64,000 bases of DNA from Bacilli bacterium. GTDB taxonomy: Bacteria > Bacillota_I > Bacilli_A > RF39 > UBA660. A model generated the notes under the pieces. That model did no database searches, was not told the origin of the DNA, and saw only the letters and a program-made list of their open reading frames with translations. The DNA lies in the NCBI GenBank assembly GCA_017934595.1, contig JAGBJG010000007.1:57500-121499 (forward strand). Direction: 5' to 3'. Positions 10,280-19,133 of the stretch are shown piece after piece. The first letter of the stretch is position 1; each line of letters starts with the position of its first letter. Position numbers and translations under genes: made by a program.

Positions 10280-12892
10280 ATGAATAGAAAAATCGCTTTT
10301 GGTATTGTACTATTCGTCGGAATTGGATTGTTTATGTTTACCTTTGCCAATCCAAACGATAAAGTAGACAATAACAATGGAAGCACACAAGCAAACAATA
10401 CAACTAATGAAGTACAAAACAAAGAAACTGACAATGTTGCACCTGTTATTAATTTAGCAGATCCAACAAATGTACCAGTAGAAGCTCCAGCAGGAGATAA
10501 TGGTAACACTAATGCACCAGTAGTACCAAATAATGGTAATGCGAATGTAGTTGATAATGCATTAGTAGAAGCAAAAGAAGCTGCAATCGCAGAACTTAAA
10601 AACTATAAGAATGATTATGATTATCCAAATAAGGAAGATTATAATAGTATAGTTAATAAGTATGTTGATGAAATTAATAAGGCATCAACTATTGATAGTG
10701 TTAATAAATCTTTAGAAGATGGTAAGAATGCTATTGATACTTTAATTAACGAAATTGAAGCAGCTAAGTCAGCTGAAGAATTAGCTGAATATAAAAAAGA
10801 AGCAAAAGAAAAAATCAATGAATATGCAAAGGACGTTGATTTAGAAGAAGCTAAAAAAGAAGAAATTATAACTGACGCTTCTAAGAAAATTGATGAAGCT
10901 ACAACAAAAGAAGAAGTAGATGGTATTGTAGAATCTACTGAAAAATTATTAGATGAAGCATCATTAAATGAATATAAAGAAGCAGCTAAAGAAGAATTAA
11001 AAGCTTATAAAAATGATGAAAAATATACTGAAGAAAATCAAACAGTAGTTGATGGTATCAAAGAAACTGGTATAACTGATATTACTAATGCAGAAACTAA
11101 AGATGATGTAGATAATATTTTAGCAACTGCTAAAGAAGATATTGATAATGTTCCAGTATTAACATATACTGTTACATTCAAAGATTTCTATAATAATGAA
11201 ACTAAAGTAGAAGTTACTCATGATACATTAGTAACTGCACCAGTATTAGAAGATGTAGTAGAAAGAAATATTACACGTAAATTTATTGGTTGGGATAAAG
11301 ATTTAACTAAAGTTGTAACTGGTGATATGGTAGTAACAGCTCAATATGAAATTACAAAAGTTGTTGCTAATATCTATATGTTACATGATGGTGTAACTGT
11401 TCCAACTAATGGTGGATCTGCTGGCACTAAAAATTATGATTTAATGTCTCAAATTGAATTAGATTTAACTAAAGAAAATGTTAAAAAGACAATTTTAGAA
11501 AGAATTAATAAAAATAGATCTAAAGTTATTACATTAGATGAAACAGAAATTAAAAATATGGTAGTAGGTGAATTACCTTACGCAAATAATAAAGAATATG
11601 TATATACATATTATGTATTAAAATTTGAAAAAGGTGATGGTTTCCATATTGATTACTATAGAACATCAAATGAAGCACCTGTTATTACTTTAACTGGTGA
11701 TACATATAAAGAAGTTTATGAACAAAGAGGACACTATGATTTTACTAAAGGATTTAGTGTATCTGATGATCATACATCATTAACTAATAGTGATGTTAAA
11801 ATAGAAATAATTAAAAATGGTGTTGCACAAGTAGAAAAAGTTAATTATGAAAAAATTGGTACTTATGTAATAAATTATACTGTAAGTGACGCAGAAGGTA
11901 ATACTACTACAGTATCTCGTACAGTAAAAGTATTAGCTAACACATTAGAAAAAGTTGAATTAGCTTCTGATAACGATACATATGAATATGGTGCTGAATT
12001 AAACTTAAAAGTTAATGGAACATATGCAAATGGTGATGTTAGAGAAGTAGCTTATACAATAACTAATTTCGATACAAATCTAGTTGGTAGTAGTGTTGCG
12101 TATGTTACAGTTGAAGGATTTGATCCAATTGAATATACATATTCAGTAGATGATAAGATTGTTGATTTAGTTTTATCAAGTAACGATGATACATATGAAT
12201 ATGGTGCAGCTTTAGATTTATCTGTAACTGCAGTATATATTTCAGGTGCTGAAATATCAAATGTACAATATGATATTTCTAACTTCAATAATGAAGTAGT
12301 TGGTAATGGTACTGCTACAGTTTCATATGAAGGTTTAACAAAAGAATACAATTATACTATCTTAAATAAATTAGTAAGATTAGCGTTATCTTCTAATGAT
12401 GATGTATATTATAAAGGTAGTTCAATGAAAAATCTAACTGTAACTGCTTATTATATAAATGGTGAAACTGCAAATGTTGAATACATAATTAGTGATGAAA
12501 CTCCATTCAATACTACAACAGTTGGTAAAAAATCAATGACTATATATGCTGAAGGTCAACCATTAACTTATAATTATGAAGTTAAATATACTGAAGCTCA
12601 ATTAAAAGGTTTATTCAATAACACAACAGCTTCTTTATCATTCTGGTTTGATGATTCAGAAATTATATTCAATCATTTACCAGCAGATGCTACAGTTGTA
12701 TCTGTTCGTAGAGAAGATTCTAAATCACCAGTTACATTAAGAAAAACAAATAAGAATAATGTATTTGGTATTTCTTGGGGAGATTATGATACATTAAGAC
12801 ATAACTGGGGATATACTATTTATGTAACTTATAGAGTTAATGGTCAAGAATATACTCGTGGATATGGTGAATCATTTGGAGATATTAGTTAG
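10280..12892 (+). CDS. large secreted or membrane-anchored surface protein under c-di-GMP control
   Basis: An 870-residue protein starting at ATG 10280 (GGGGAGG upstream). It has an N-terminal hydrophobic signal/anchor (7-25), then an Asn/Pro-rich spacer. Alpha-helical repeats like those in FIVAR-type surface proteins occupy about 95-290. An InlB B-repeat-like domain follows (about 292-365, ending in WDKDLTKVVTGDMVVTAQYE), then a DUF5011-like Ig domain (465-550) and about three bacterial Ig-like repeats (550-770), two beginning SSNDDTYEYGA-like. No LPXTG sorting signal or C-terminal membrane segment is visible. Attachment would have to rely on the N-terminal segment. The domains suggest adhesion or matrix contact. 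Confidence 0.8.
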   Translation: MNRKIAFGIVLFVGIGLFMFTFANPNDKVDNNNGSTQANNTTNEVQNKETDNVAPVINLADPTNVPVEAPAGDNGNTNAPVVPNNGNANVVDNALVEAKEAAIAELKNYKNDYDYPNKEDYNSIVNKYVDEINKASTIDSVNKSLEDGKNAIDTLINEIEAAKSAEELAEYKKEAKEKINEYAKDVDLEEAKKEEIITDASKKIDEATTKEEVDGIVESTEKLLDEASLNEYKEAAKEELKAYKNDEKYTEENQTVVDGIKETGITDITNAETKDDVDNILATAKEDIDNVPVLTYTVTFKDFYNNETKVEVTHDTLVTAPVLEDVVERNITRKFIGWDKDLTKVVTGDMVVTAQYEITKVVANIYMLHDGVTVPTNGGSAGTKNYDLMSQIELDLTKENVKKTILERINKNRSKVITLDETEIKNMVVGELPYANNKEYVYTYYVLKFEKGDGFHIDYYRTSNEAPVITLTGDTYKEVYEQRGHYDFTKGFSVSDDHTSLTNSDVKIEIIKNGVAQVEKVNYEKIGTYVINYTVSDAEGNTTTVSRTVKVLANTLEKVELASDNDTYEYGAELNLKVNGTYANGDVREVAYTITNFDTNLVGSSVAYVTVEGFDPIEYTYSVDDKIVDLVLSSNDDTYEYGAALDLSVTAVYISGAEISNVQYDISNFNNEVVGNGTATVSYEGLTKEYNYTILNKLVRLALSSNDDVYYKGSSMKNLTVTAYYINGETANVEYIISDETPFNTTTVGKKSMTIYAEGQPLTYNYEVKYTEAQLKGLFNNTTASLSFWFDDSEIIFNHLPADATVVSVRREDSKSPVTLRKTNKNNVFGISWGDYDTLRHNWGYTIYVTYRVNGQEYTRGYGESFGDIS

Positions 12893-12908
12893 TAAAAAAA
12901 TGTAAAGA

Positions 12909-12935
12909 AAATCAAGGGCTTCCTTGATTTTTTTT
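12909..12935 (+). terminator. rho-independent terminator
   Basis: AAATCAAGG, loop GCTT and CCTTGATTT followed by Ts, behind the surface-protein gene. Confidence 0.8.
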
Positions 12936-12968
12936 GTATTTAATAGTAACCTATAGTTAGGTGATATT

Positions 12969-13367
12969 ATGGCATATATAAAATATAAAGAATTAACTAA
13001 ATACTTTAATTTTTCAAAAGAAATAGATGCGAAGGATTTACCAGGTTATGTAACTGCGTATTTAGATGATAAGGAAAAAATATTTAAAGCATATAAAACA
13101 TTACGTGATAGAGCTATGTTTACTGATGAAAGAATGATTCTATTTGATGTAGATCCATTTATTGGTGGTAAAAAGATACATATAATTCCTTATAAATCTA
13201 TATCTTCAGGAGCAATATTATTCAAACGCAATTCAGGAGCTATATTATTATCATTTGATAGTGGATATCAAATGAAACTTAACTTTATTAAGTTAAATCC
13301 ACAAGCTAAAACTGAATTAAGAAGATTATTCTCACATATAATGGAAAAATGTGATATTAAAAGATAG
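12969..13367 (+). CDS. bacterial PH-domain protein
   Basis: A 132-residue cytoplasmic protein resembling the bacterial pleckstrin-homology family PF08000 (YvbH/DUF1696). The core TDERMILFDVDPFIGGKKI followed by IPYKSI and a strand-rich C-terminus are typical. Family members form ring-shaped oligomers; their role is not established. A terminator overlaps the stop codon, and that same 32-base segment reappears behind the next gene. Confidence 0.75.
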   Translation: MAYIKYKELTKYFNFSKEIDAKDLPGYVTAYLDDKEKIFKAYKTLRDRAMFTDERMILFDVDPFIGGKKIHIIPYKSISSGAILFKRNSGAILLSFDSGYQMKLNFIKLNPQAKTELRRLFSHIMEKCDIKR

Positions 13368-13392
13368 TATAAATTACTATCTTTTTTCATAT
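13361..13392 (+). repeat. 32-bp direct repeat, copy 1 (contains terminator)
   Basis: This 32-base segment begins in the penultimate codon of the PH-domain gene. It includes its TAG stop, the hairpin GATAGTA/TACTATC and the T-run, and ends CATAT. An identical 32 bases occur at 14262-14293, so the dinD-like gene in between is precisely bracketed. The hairpin plus Ts act as a rho-independent terminator. Confidence 0.9.
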
Positions 13393-13419
13393 TTCGACAA
13401 AGTTCGACATTATTCGACA
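13393..13419 (+). repeat. three TTCGACA direct repeats at 10-bp spacing
   Basis: TTCGACA occurs at 13393, 13403 and 13413, exactly one helical turn apart and on the same face of the DNA. It lies just before the dinD-like gene. It does not fit the LexA consensus seen elsewhere in the window. It may be an operator for an unknown regulator or part of the cassette end. Confidence 0.6.
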
Positions 13420-13452
13420 AAATAATTTGCTACTATAAAAACAGGAGGATAT

Positions 13453-14268
13453 ATGGAAATTGAATTATATAGTAGTAAGGTGTTTGAGAATATTAAACAT
13501 ATTGAAGATGGTGTAGAATATTGGCGGGCAAGAGAATTACAAAATGTATTAGACTATAAATTATGGCAAAATTTTCATAATGTTATAAAGTCTGCTATGA
13601 GTGCATGTCAAACTAGTAATTATGAAGTCTCTGAACACTTTATTGACATCAATAAAGTGTTGATAGTTGGTAATGGCGCGTCTCAAAATATTGTGGATTA
13701 TAAGTTATCAAGATATGCGTGTTATCTCATTGCTATGAATGGTGATCCTAGAAAAAAAGTGATTGCTTTAGCGCAAACTTATTTTGCTATTCAGACAAGA
13801 AAACAAGAGTTATTAGAAAGCAGTTATAAGGAATTAAGTGAAGAAGAAAAAAGATTATTGTTACGTGATAAAACTAAAAAGGGAAATTATAACATTAATA
13901 GAGCAGCTATAAATAGCGGTGTAAAAAACTTGTCCAAATTTCATAATGCTGGTTATAGAGGACTTTATAACGGTGAAACAGCAGATGATATATTTAAAAG
14001 AAAAAAGCTAAGGTATAGAGAAGATATCCTAGATAATATGGGGAGTGAGGAATTGGCTGATAATTTATTTAGAATAGTACAAACAGAATCTAAATTAAAA
14101 AATGATAATATAGATGGTGAAAAGAATTCTTGTGACGCTCATTATAAAGTTGGTAAGATAGTAAGAAGTGCAATAAAAAAATCTGGTGGTACTATGCCAG
14201 AAGATTTACCTAGTCCTAAGAAAAGTTTAAAAGAATTCGATAATACTAAAAAGACAAGTATAAGATAG
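13453..14268 (+). CDS. DinD-family protein, copy A
   Basis: A 271-residue protein of the DinD (DNA-damage-inducible protein D) family. The N-terminal half (about 1-120) is a BRO-N-like domain beginning with the VFENIKHIEDG pattern and WRARELQ. The C-terminal half carries the family blocks YFAIQTRKQEL, KFHNAGYRGLYNG and RKKLRYREDILDNMGS. In E. coli, DinD inhibits RecA-mediated strand exchange after DNA damage; the role here is inferred. ATG 13453 has AGGAGG upstream. The gene and its upstream repeats are bracketed by a perfect 32-bp direct repeat, a sign of insertion. Two paralogues lie at 47.9 and 57.1 kb. Confidence 0.85.
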   Translation: MEIELYSSKVFENIKHIEDGVEYWRARELQNVLDYKLWQNFHNVIKSAMSACQTSNYEVSEHFIDINKVLIVGNGASQNIVDYKLSRYACYLIAMNGDPRKKVIALAQTYFAIQTRKQELLESSYKELSEEEKRLLLRDKTKKGNYNINRAAINSGVKNLSKFHNAGYRGLYNGETADDIFKRKKLRYREDILDNMGSEELADNLFRIVQTESKLKNDNIDGEKNSCDAHYKVGKIVRSAIKKSGGTMPEDLPSPKKSLKEFDNTKKTSIR

Positions 14269-14293
14269 TATAAATTACTATCTTTTTTCATAT
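14262..14293 (+). repeat. 32-bp direct repeat, copy 2 (contains terminator)
   Basis: Identical to 13361-13392. It supplies the last codon, stop and terminator of the dinD-like gene. The PH-domain gene ends AAA AGA TAG and dinD ends ATA AGA TAG, so each copy closes a different reading frame in the same way. Confidence 0.9.
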
Positions 14294-14310
14294 GCTTTAA
14301 TGGTGATTTC

Positions 14311-16218
14311 ATGTTTACTAAAAATATTCATAGCAGGATAAATATCGTTTTATTTGTAATATTACTATTATTTATCTTAATAATATTTAAAGTATTTTAT
14401 ATACAAGTAATTGATTATGATAATTTATATAGTAAAGCAGAAGATTTATGGAGTAGAAACTTACCTGTAGAAGGTGATAGAGGTAATATTTATGATTCCA
14501 CTGGAGTATTAATCGCGACTAATGAAACAAGGGCTTCATTAGTAATAATCCCAAATCAAGTAACAGATAAAGAAGAAACGGCAAAAAAACTTTCTGAAAT
14601 ATTGAATACAAACTATGAAGATATGTTAAAACATGTTAGTAAAAAAACATCAATTGAAAGAGTGCATCCAGAAGGAAGAAGACTAAATTATGAAATATCA
14701 TCTAAGATAAGTGAATTAAATTTACCTGGTGTATATCTCATGAAAGAATCAAAAAGATATTATCCATATGATAAGATGTTATCTAATTCTATAGGATTTG
14801 TAGGGGTAGATAATCAAGGACTTTCTGGTTTAGAACTTACTTATGATAAATATTTGACAGGTAGTTATGGGGCGATTAAGTATTTTAGTGATGCGAAAGG
14901 AAATAGATTAAAATTAAACGAAATATACGTGAGGCCACAATCTGGTATGAATATAACTTTAACAATAAACTTTGATATACAATCAGCTTTAGAAAGAGAA
15001 CTAAATAATGCCATGGATAGGTATGACGCAGATGGGGCATGGGGTATAGTAATGAATCCAAATAATGGTGAGATATTAGCTATATCATCACGTCCTAATT
15101 TTGCGCCTTCTAATTATAAAGATTATACGATAGAAGAAATAAATAGAAATTTACCAGTATGGATGACTTATGAACCTGGGTCTACATTTAAGATAATTAC
15201 TTTATCCGCTTCTTTAGAAGAAGGTATTGTAGATTTATATAATGATCATTTTTATGATTCAGGTAGTATTAAAGTAGGAGGGGCTACTATCCATTGTTGG
15301 AAACATGGTGGTCATGGTGATCAAACATATCTAGAAGTAGTGCAAAATAGTTGTAACCCTGGTTTTGTAAATTTAGGATTAAAATTAGGTAAAGAAAGAT
15401 TATTTAAATATATTAAAAATTTTGGATTCGGTACTAAAACAGGTGTTGATTTAAATGGTGAAGGATCAGGTATTATTTTTGATGTAGAGCATGTTGGAGA
15501 TTTAGAATTGGCTACAACTGCTTTTGGTCAAGGTGTATCAGTTACGCCAATCCAACAAATAACAGCCGTATCTGCTGCTATTAATGGTGGAATATTATAT
15601 AAACCATATATTGTTAAAAGTATTAATGAACCAGAAACGAATACAGTAGTATTAGAAAATAAACCAGTTAAAGTAAGACAAGTAATTAGTAATGAGACTA
15701 GTATAAAAGTAAGAGATGCCTTAGAAAAAGTAGTATCTTTAGGAACAGGTAGAAATGCATATATAGATGGATATAGAGTAGGTGGTAAAACAGGTACAGC
15801 TCAAAAAGTATCTGAAGGAAAATATATGGTTGGTAATTATATAGTATCTTTTATGGGATTTTTACCAGCTGATAACCCTAAAGTAATAGCCTATATAGCA
15901 GTTGATAACGCCAAAGGAATAACCCAGTATGGTGGAACTATAGCTGCTCCTATAGCTAAAAATATCTTATTAGCTTCAATTGATGCTTTAAATATAGAAG
16001 ATAGTGATGGCGGTACTGAAATGAGATATACATATTTGGATAAAAAATATTATACCATTCCAAATGTTATAGGCATGGAAGTAAAAGAAGCTAGAAAAGC
16101 ACTTAAAAACTTCAAAGTAGAATATAGTGGTACAGGTAACACTGTAATATATCAATCACCTAGTGAAGGAGTAAGAATTAAAGAAGGGGAAACAGTAAGA
16201 TTACTAGTATCTGAATAG
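14311..16218 (+). CDS. class B penicillin-binding protein with PASTA domain (SpoVD/PBP2B type)
   Basis: A 635-residue transpeptidase. It has an N-terminal membrane anchor (about 11-30), a dimerisation domain with the RGNIYDSTG motif, and a catalytic domain with S291TFK, SCN (347-349) and K493TGT. One C-terminal PASTA domain runs from about 575 to 635. It cross-links peptidoglycan at the outer membrane face. It sits directly before mraY in an mra-like cluster. A second PASTA PBP at 37.8 kb follows ftsL, so this copy may be the SpoVD-like or elongation-linked paralogue. Which of the two serves the divisome is inferred only from context. Confidence 0.92.
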   Translation: MFTKNIHSRINIVLFVILLLFILIIFKVFYIQVIDYDNLYSKAEDLWSRNLPVEGDRGNIYDSTGVLIATNETRASLVIIPNQVTDKEETAKKLSEILNTNYEDMLKHVSKKTSIERVHPEGRRLNYEISSKISELNLPGVYLMKESKRYYPYDKMLSNSIGFVGVDNQGLSGLELTYDKYLTGSYGAIKYFSDAKGNRLKLNEIYVRPQSGMNITLTINFDIQSALERELNNAMDRYDADGAWGIVMNPNNGEILAISSRPNFAPSNYKDYTIEEINRNLPVWMTYEPGSTFKIITLSASLEEGIVDLYNDHFYDSGSIKVGGATIHCWKHGGHGDQTYLEVVQNSCNPGFVNLGLKLGKERLFKYIKNFGFGTKTGVDLNGEGSGIIFDVEHVGDLELATTAFGQGVSVTPIQQITAVSAAINGGILYKPYIVKSINEPETNTVVLENKPVKVRQVISNETSIKVRDALEKVVSLGTGRNAYIDGYRVGGKTGTAQKVSEGKYMVGNYIVSFMGFLPADNPKVIAYIAVDNAKGITQYGGTIAAPIAKNILLASIDALNIEDSDGGTEMRYTYLDKKYYTIPNVIGMEVKEARKALKNFKVEYSGTGNTVIYQSPSEGVRIKEGETVRLLVSE

Positions 16219-16226
16219 GAGGATAT

Positions 16227-17210
16227 ATGATAACAAAAACATTTTTAGTAATGATGATTAGTTTTATTTTATCTTTGATTTTAGGATTTATATTAATACC
16301 AATATTTAAAAATAAGAAGATAGATCAAAGGTTAAATAGGTATTTAGAAGATACTCATAGAAGTAAAAAAAATACTCCAACTATGGGTGGTATAGTATTT
16401 GTACTTTCTACACTTATTACGACAATTTTTTTGCTGGTTTTTGGTAAAATTAAGATGAGTAATAGTCTTTTTATAATCATTTTTACATTCATAAGTTATG
16501 CTTTAATAGGATTCATAGATGATTATTTAATTATTAAAAGAGGCAATAATGAAGGATTAAAAGAATATCAAAAATTATTATTACAATTATTTGTAAGTGT
16601 AATATTCTTTCTTATATTTATACAAGATAACGAACCTGTTTTATGGATTCATACATTTAATATAAGAATAAATATTGGCTTTCTATATGGGCTATTTATT
16701 TTGTTTGTTTTAGTATCTAGTAGTAATGCGGTTAATCTAACAGATGGATTAGATGGTTTAGCTACGGGACTTTCTATAATCGCGTTTATAACATTTGGTA
16801 TACTTTCATATAATACAGGTTGGTTAGATGGATATAAAGATATAGGAATATTTGCTTTTGCCTTAGTTGGAAGCTTATTAGGATTTCTATTTTTCAATAG
16901 TCATCCCGCCAAAATATTCATGGGAGATACAGGTTCTTTATCTTTAGGTGCAACTTTAGGAACATATGCTATTTTAACAAGACATGAATTATTATTAGTT
17001 TTAATAGGCATAGTTTTTGTACTTGAGACACTAAGCTGTATTATCCAAAGAATATATTATAAATTCACTAAGAAAAGGGTGTTTTTAATGACTCCTATAC
17101 ATCACACATTTGAAAAAATGGGATATAAAGAAACTGATATTGTTAGGATGTTTTGGATAGTTGGATTAATAGCTAGTATGATTTCTTTAGCCTTTGGTAT
17201 ATGGTTATAA
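16227..17210 (+). CDS. mraY: phospho-N-acetylmuramoyl-pentapeptide transferase
   Basis: A 327-residue polytopic enzyme that makes lipid I from UDP-MurNAc-pentapeptide and undecaprenyl phosphate. Visible signatures are KNTPTMGG near the N-terminus, NLTDGLDGLATG, FMGDTGSLSLG and TPIHHTFEKMGYKE, which hold the catalytic aspartates and the His box. It starts eight bases after the PBP stop with AGGAGG, so the two are one operon. The length is normal for the family. Confidence 0.96.
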   Translation: MITKTFLVMMISFILSLILGFILIPIFKNKKIDQRLNRYLEDTHRSKKNTPTMGGIVFVLSTLITTIFLLVFGKIKMSNSLFIIIFTFISYALIGFIDDYLIIKRGNNEGLKEYQKLLLQLFVSVIFFLIFIQDNEPVLWIHTFNIRINIGFLYGLFILFVLVSSSNAVNLTDGLDGLATGLSIIAFITFGILSYNTGWLDGYKDIGIFAFALVGSLLGFLFFNSHPAKIFMGDTGSLSLGATLGTYAILTRHELLLVLIGIVFVLETLSCIIQRIYYKFTKKRVFLMTPIHHTFEKMGYKETDIVRMFWIVGLIASMISLAFGIWL

Positions 17211-17296
17211 TATTTTTTGTAAAGTAATATTTTTCTTATATTGTAAAAAAGTATATGTTAAGTTATAATGATTATAGATAATAAAGGAGAGTATTT

Positions 17297-17956
17297 ATGA
17301 AAAAGAACAAAGGACTAATTATATTTTTAGTTATTGTTATATTGGCATTAATAGGAGTAATTATCTATATGGTTATGAATAATAAACCAGTAGAAAATAA
17401 TCAAATAGAAAATAATCCAGCAAAAGATACTAAATCTAATCTTACTAGAAGTATAAAATTTGCATATGAAGGTAAGGAACATGAATTAACATATACTAAA
17501 GAAAATAAAAATGATAATGAAAAATATATTTATTATGATTTGGTTTTAACTTTAGATGGTAATAAAATAGGTAAAGATCTTAAGATTAATGAAGATGCAG
17601 AAGTTACAGTATCTACATTTAGAGGTACAGAAAATAATGATAAAGCTGCTTCATTTATGCTTATAACATATAGATATCAATCATCTATTCACAATCATAT
17701 AGTTGATAGTATTGGTAATTTCTTATATGATGTAACTGGTACTGCATCTGAAGGATTAACAATTAATGGTAAAGAATATAGAAATGGTACTGTTGAAATT
17801 GTAAAAGGTGATACTACTGATACATTAATTAGATATGAACGTGATTATAAGACAGAAACAGCTAAAAAACATAAAATATATGTTAATAATGGTACAGCTT
17901 ATGATGAAATAACTGATACATATAGTGAAGGTGAATATACACCATTTGGAAGATAG
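17297..17956 (+). CDS. membrane-anchored hypothetical protein
   Basis: A 219-residue protein with one N-terminal membrane segment (about 7-27), an Asn-rich linker and an extracytoplasmic strand-rich domain. I do not recognise a family. It has AAGGAG before its ATG and a terminator behind it. It lies between mraY and an ftsW-like gene, which hints at an envelope role, but nothing in the sequence proves one. Confidence 0.65.
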   Translation: MKKNKGLIIFLVIVILALIGVIIYMVMNNKPVENNQIENNPAKDTKSNLTRSIKFAYEGKEHELTYTKENKNDNEKYIYYDLVLTLDGNKIGKDLKINEDAEVTVSTFRGTENNDKAASFMLITYRYQSSIHNHIVDSIGNFLYDVTGTASEGLTINGKEYRNGTVEIVKGDTTDTLIRYERDYKTETAKKHKIYVNNGTAYDEITDTYSEGEYTPFGR

Positions 17957-17973
17957 AATATTCTATCTTTTTT
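17951..17973 (+). terminator. rho-independent terminator
   Basis: AGATAGAATATTCTATCT palindrome followed by T, overlapping the stop codon. Confidence 0.7.
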
Positions 17974-18014
17974 AATATTTAAAAATATATATCATATAAT
18001 TTAACAGTGATGAT

Positions 18015-19091
18015 ATGAAAAAATTTAATATGCCTTTATTTATTAGTGTAATATTATTATCTATATTTGGTATTATTATGATTTATTCATCTTCTTATAT
18101 ATGGGCTTCTTTTAAATATAATAATCCATATAAGTATGTAATTAATCAAGGGATATTCTTAGTAATAGGAATATTTTCAATGTTATATATAAGTAAGATA
18201 GATTATCATATATATGAAAAGTATTCTAATAAGTTATTATTAATATGTTTAATATTACTTATATTAGTATTGATACCTGGAGTAGGTACAGTAAGAAATG
18301 GATCAAGATCATGGTTTGGTATAGGCAGTTTTGGTATACAACCTAGTGAATTCACGAAATTAGGATTAATTATTTTTACATCAAAATATTTAGTTAATAA
18401 TGATATAAAAACATTTAAAAATTTATTTCCGATATTAATAATTGTATTTATAACGTTTGGTCTTATTATGTTACAACCAGATTTTGGAACAGGGACTATT
18501 ATTGTTATGTCTATTATGGGGTTACTTTTTATCGGTGGTATGAATATGAACTTTATAGCTAAAGGGGTTATAGTAGGTATAGTTGGTATAATAGGATTAA
18601 TTTTAATGGCACCTTATAGATTACAAAGGATACTTTCATTCTTAGACCCTTGGTCTGATCCATTAGGAAGTGGATTTCAAATAATACAAAGTTTATACGC
18701 GATTGGTCCTGGAGGTTTACTTGGTATGGGTTTTGGTAATAGTATACAAAAACATTTTTATTTACCAGAACCGCAAACGGATTTTATTTTTTCTATCATA
18801 AGTGAAGAATTTGGATTTATGGGTGTACTTATCGTATCAACTTTATTTTTAATATTAATTATAAGTGGATTTATAATAAGTAAGAAAAGTATAGATATGT
18901 TTGGCAAGTATTTAAGTTATGGTATAACTTTTCAAATAGCCTTTCAAGCTATATTAAACTTAATGGTTGTAGTAGGATTAATACCAGTAACAGGAGTAAC
19001 ATTGCCATTCTTATCTTATGGTGGCTCATCACTACTTATAACTTTGTGTAGTATAGGAATAGTTTTAAATATATCAAAGAATGTTTATTAA
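18015..19091 (+). CDS. SEDS-family peptidoglycan polymerase (FtsW/RodA/SpoVE)
   Basis: A 358-residue protein with about ten membrane segments. Family signatures include SRSWFGIGSFGIQPSEFTKL (the SEDS catalytic loop region), LLQPDFGTGTI-like sequence (MLQPDFGTGTIIV), EPQTDFIFSIISEEFGF and TGVTLPFLSYGGSSLL. SEDS proteins polymerise glycan strands from lipid II together with a class B PBP. The clustered PASTA PBP at 14.3 kb is the likely partner. FtsW and RodA cannot be told apart safely here. Confidence 0.93.
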   Translation: MKKFNMPLFISVILLSIFGIIMIYSSSYIWASFKYNNPYKYVINQGIFLVIGIFSMLYISKIDYHIYEKYSNKLLLICLILLILVLIPGVGTVRNGSRSWFGIGSFGIQPSEFTKLGLIIFTSKYLVNNDIKTFKNLFPILIIVFITFGLIMLQPDFGTGTIIVMSIMGLLFIGGMNMNFIAKGVIVGIVGIIGLILMAPYRLQRILSFLDPWSDPLGSGFQIIQSLYAIGPGGLLGMGFGNSIQKHFYLPEPQTDFIFSIISEEFGFMGVLIVSTLFLILIISGFIISKKSIDMFGKYLSYGITFQIAFQAILNLMVVVGLIPVTGVTLPFLSYGGSSLLITLCSIGIVLNISKNVY

Positions 19092-19133
19092 AATAATATT
19101 TTATGTTATACTTACTATAATAGGAGATGGAAT

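Noticed and set aside
10240..10509. Minus-strand open frame opposite the surface-protein start
   Set aside because: It overlaps the riboswitch terminator and the start of a well-supported gene and has no ribosome binding site; it is a shadow frame.
13393..13419. TTCGACA repeats as a LexA box
   Set aside because: The half-site spacing and sequence do not fit CGAAC-N4-GTTCG, which is well matched at three other loci in the window.
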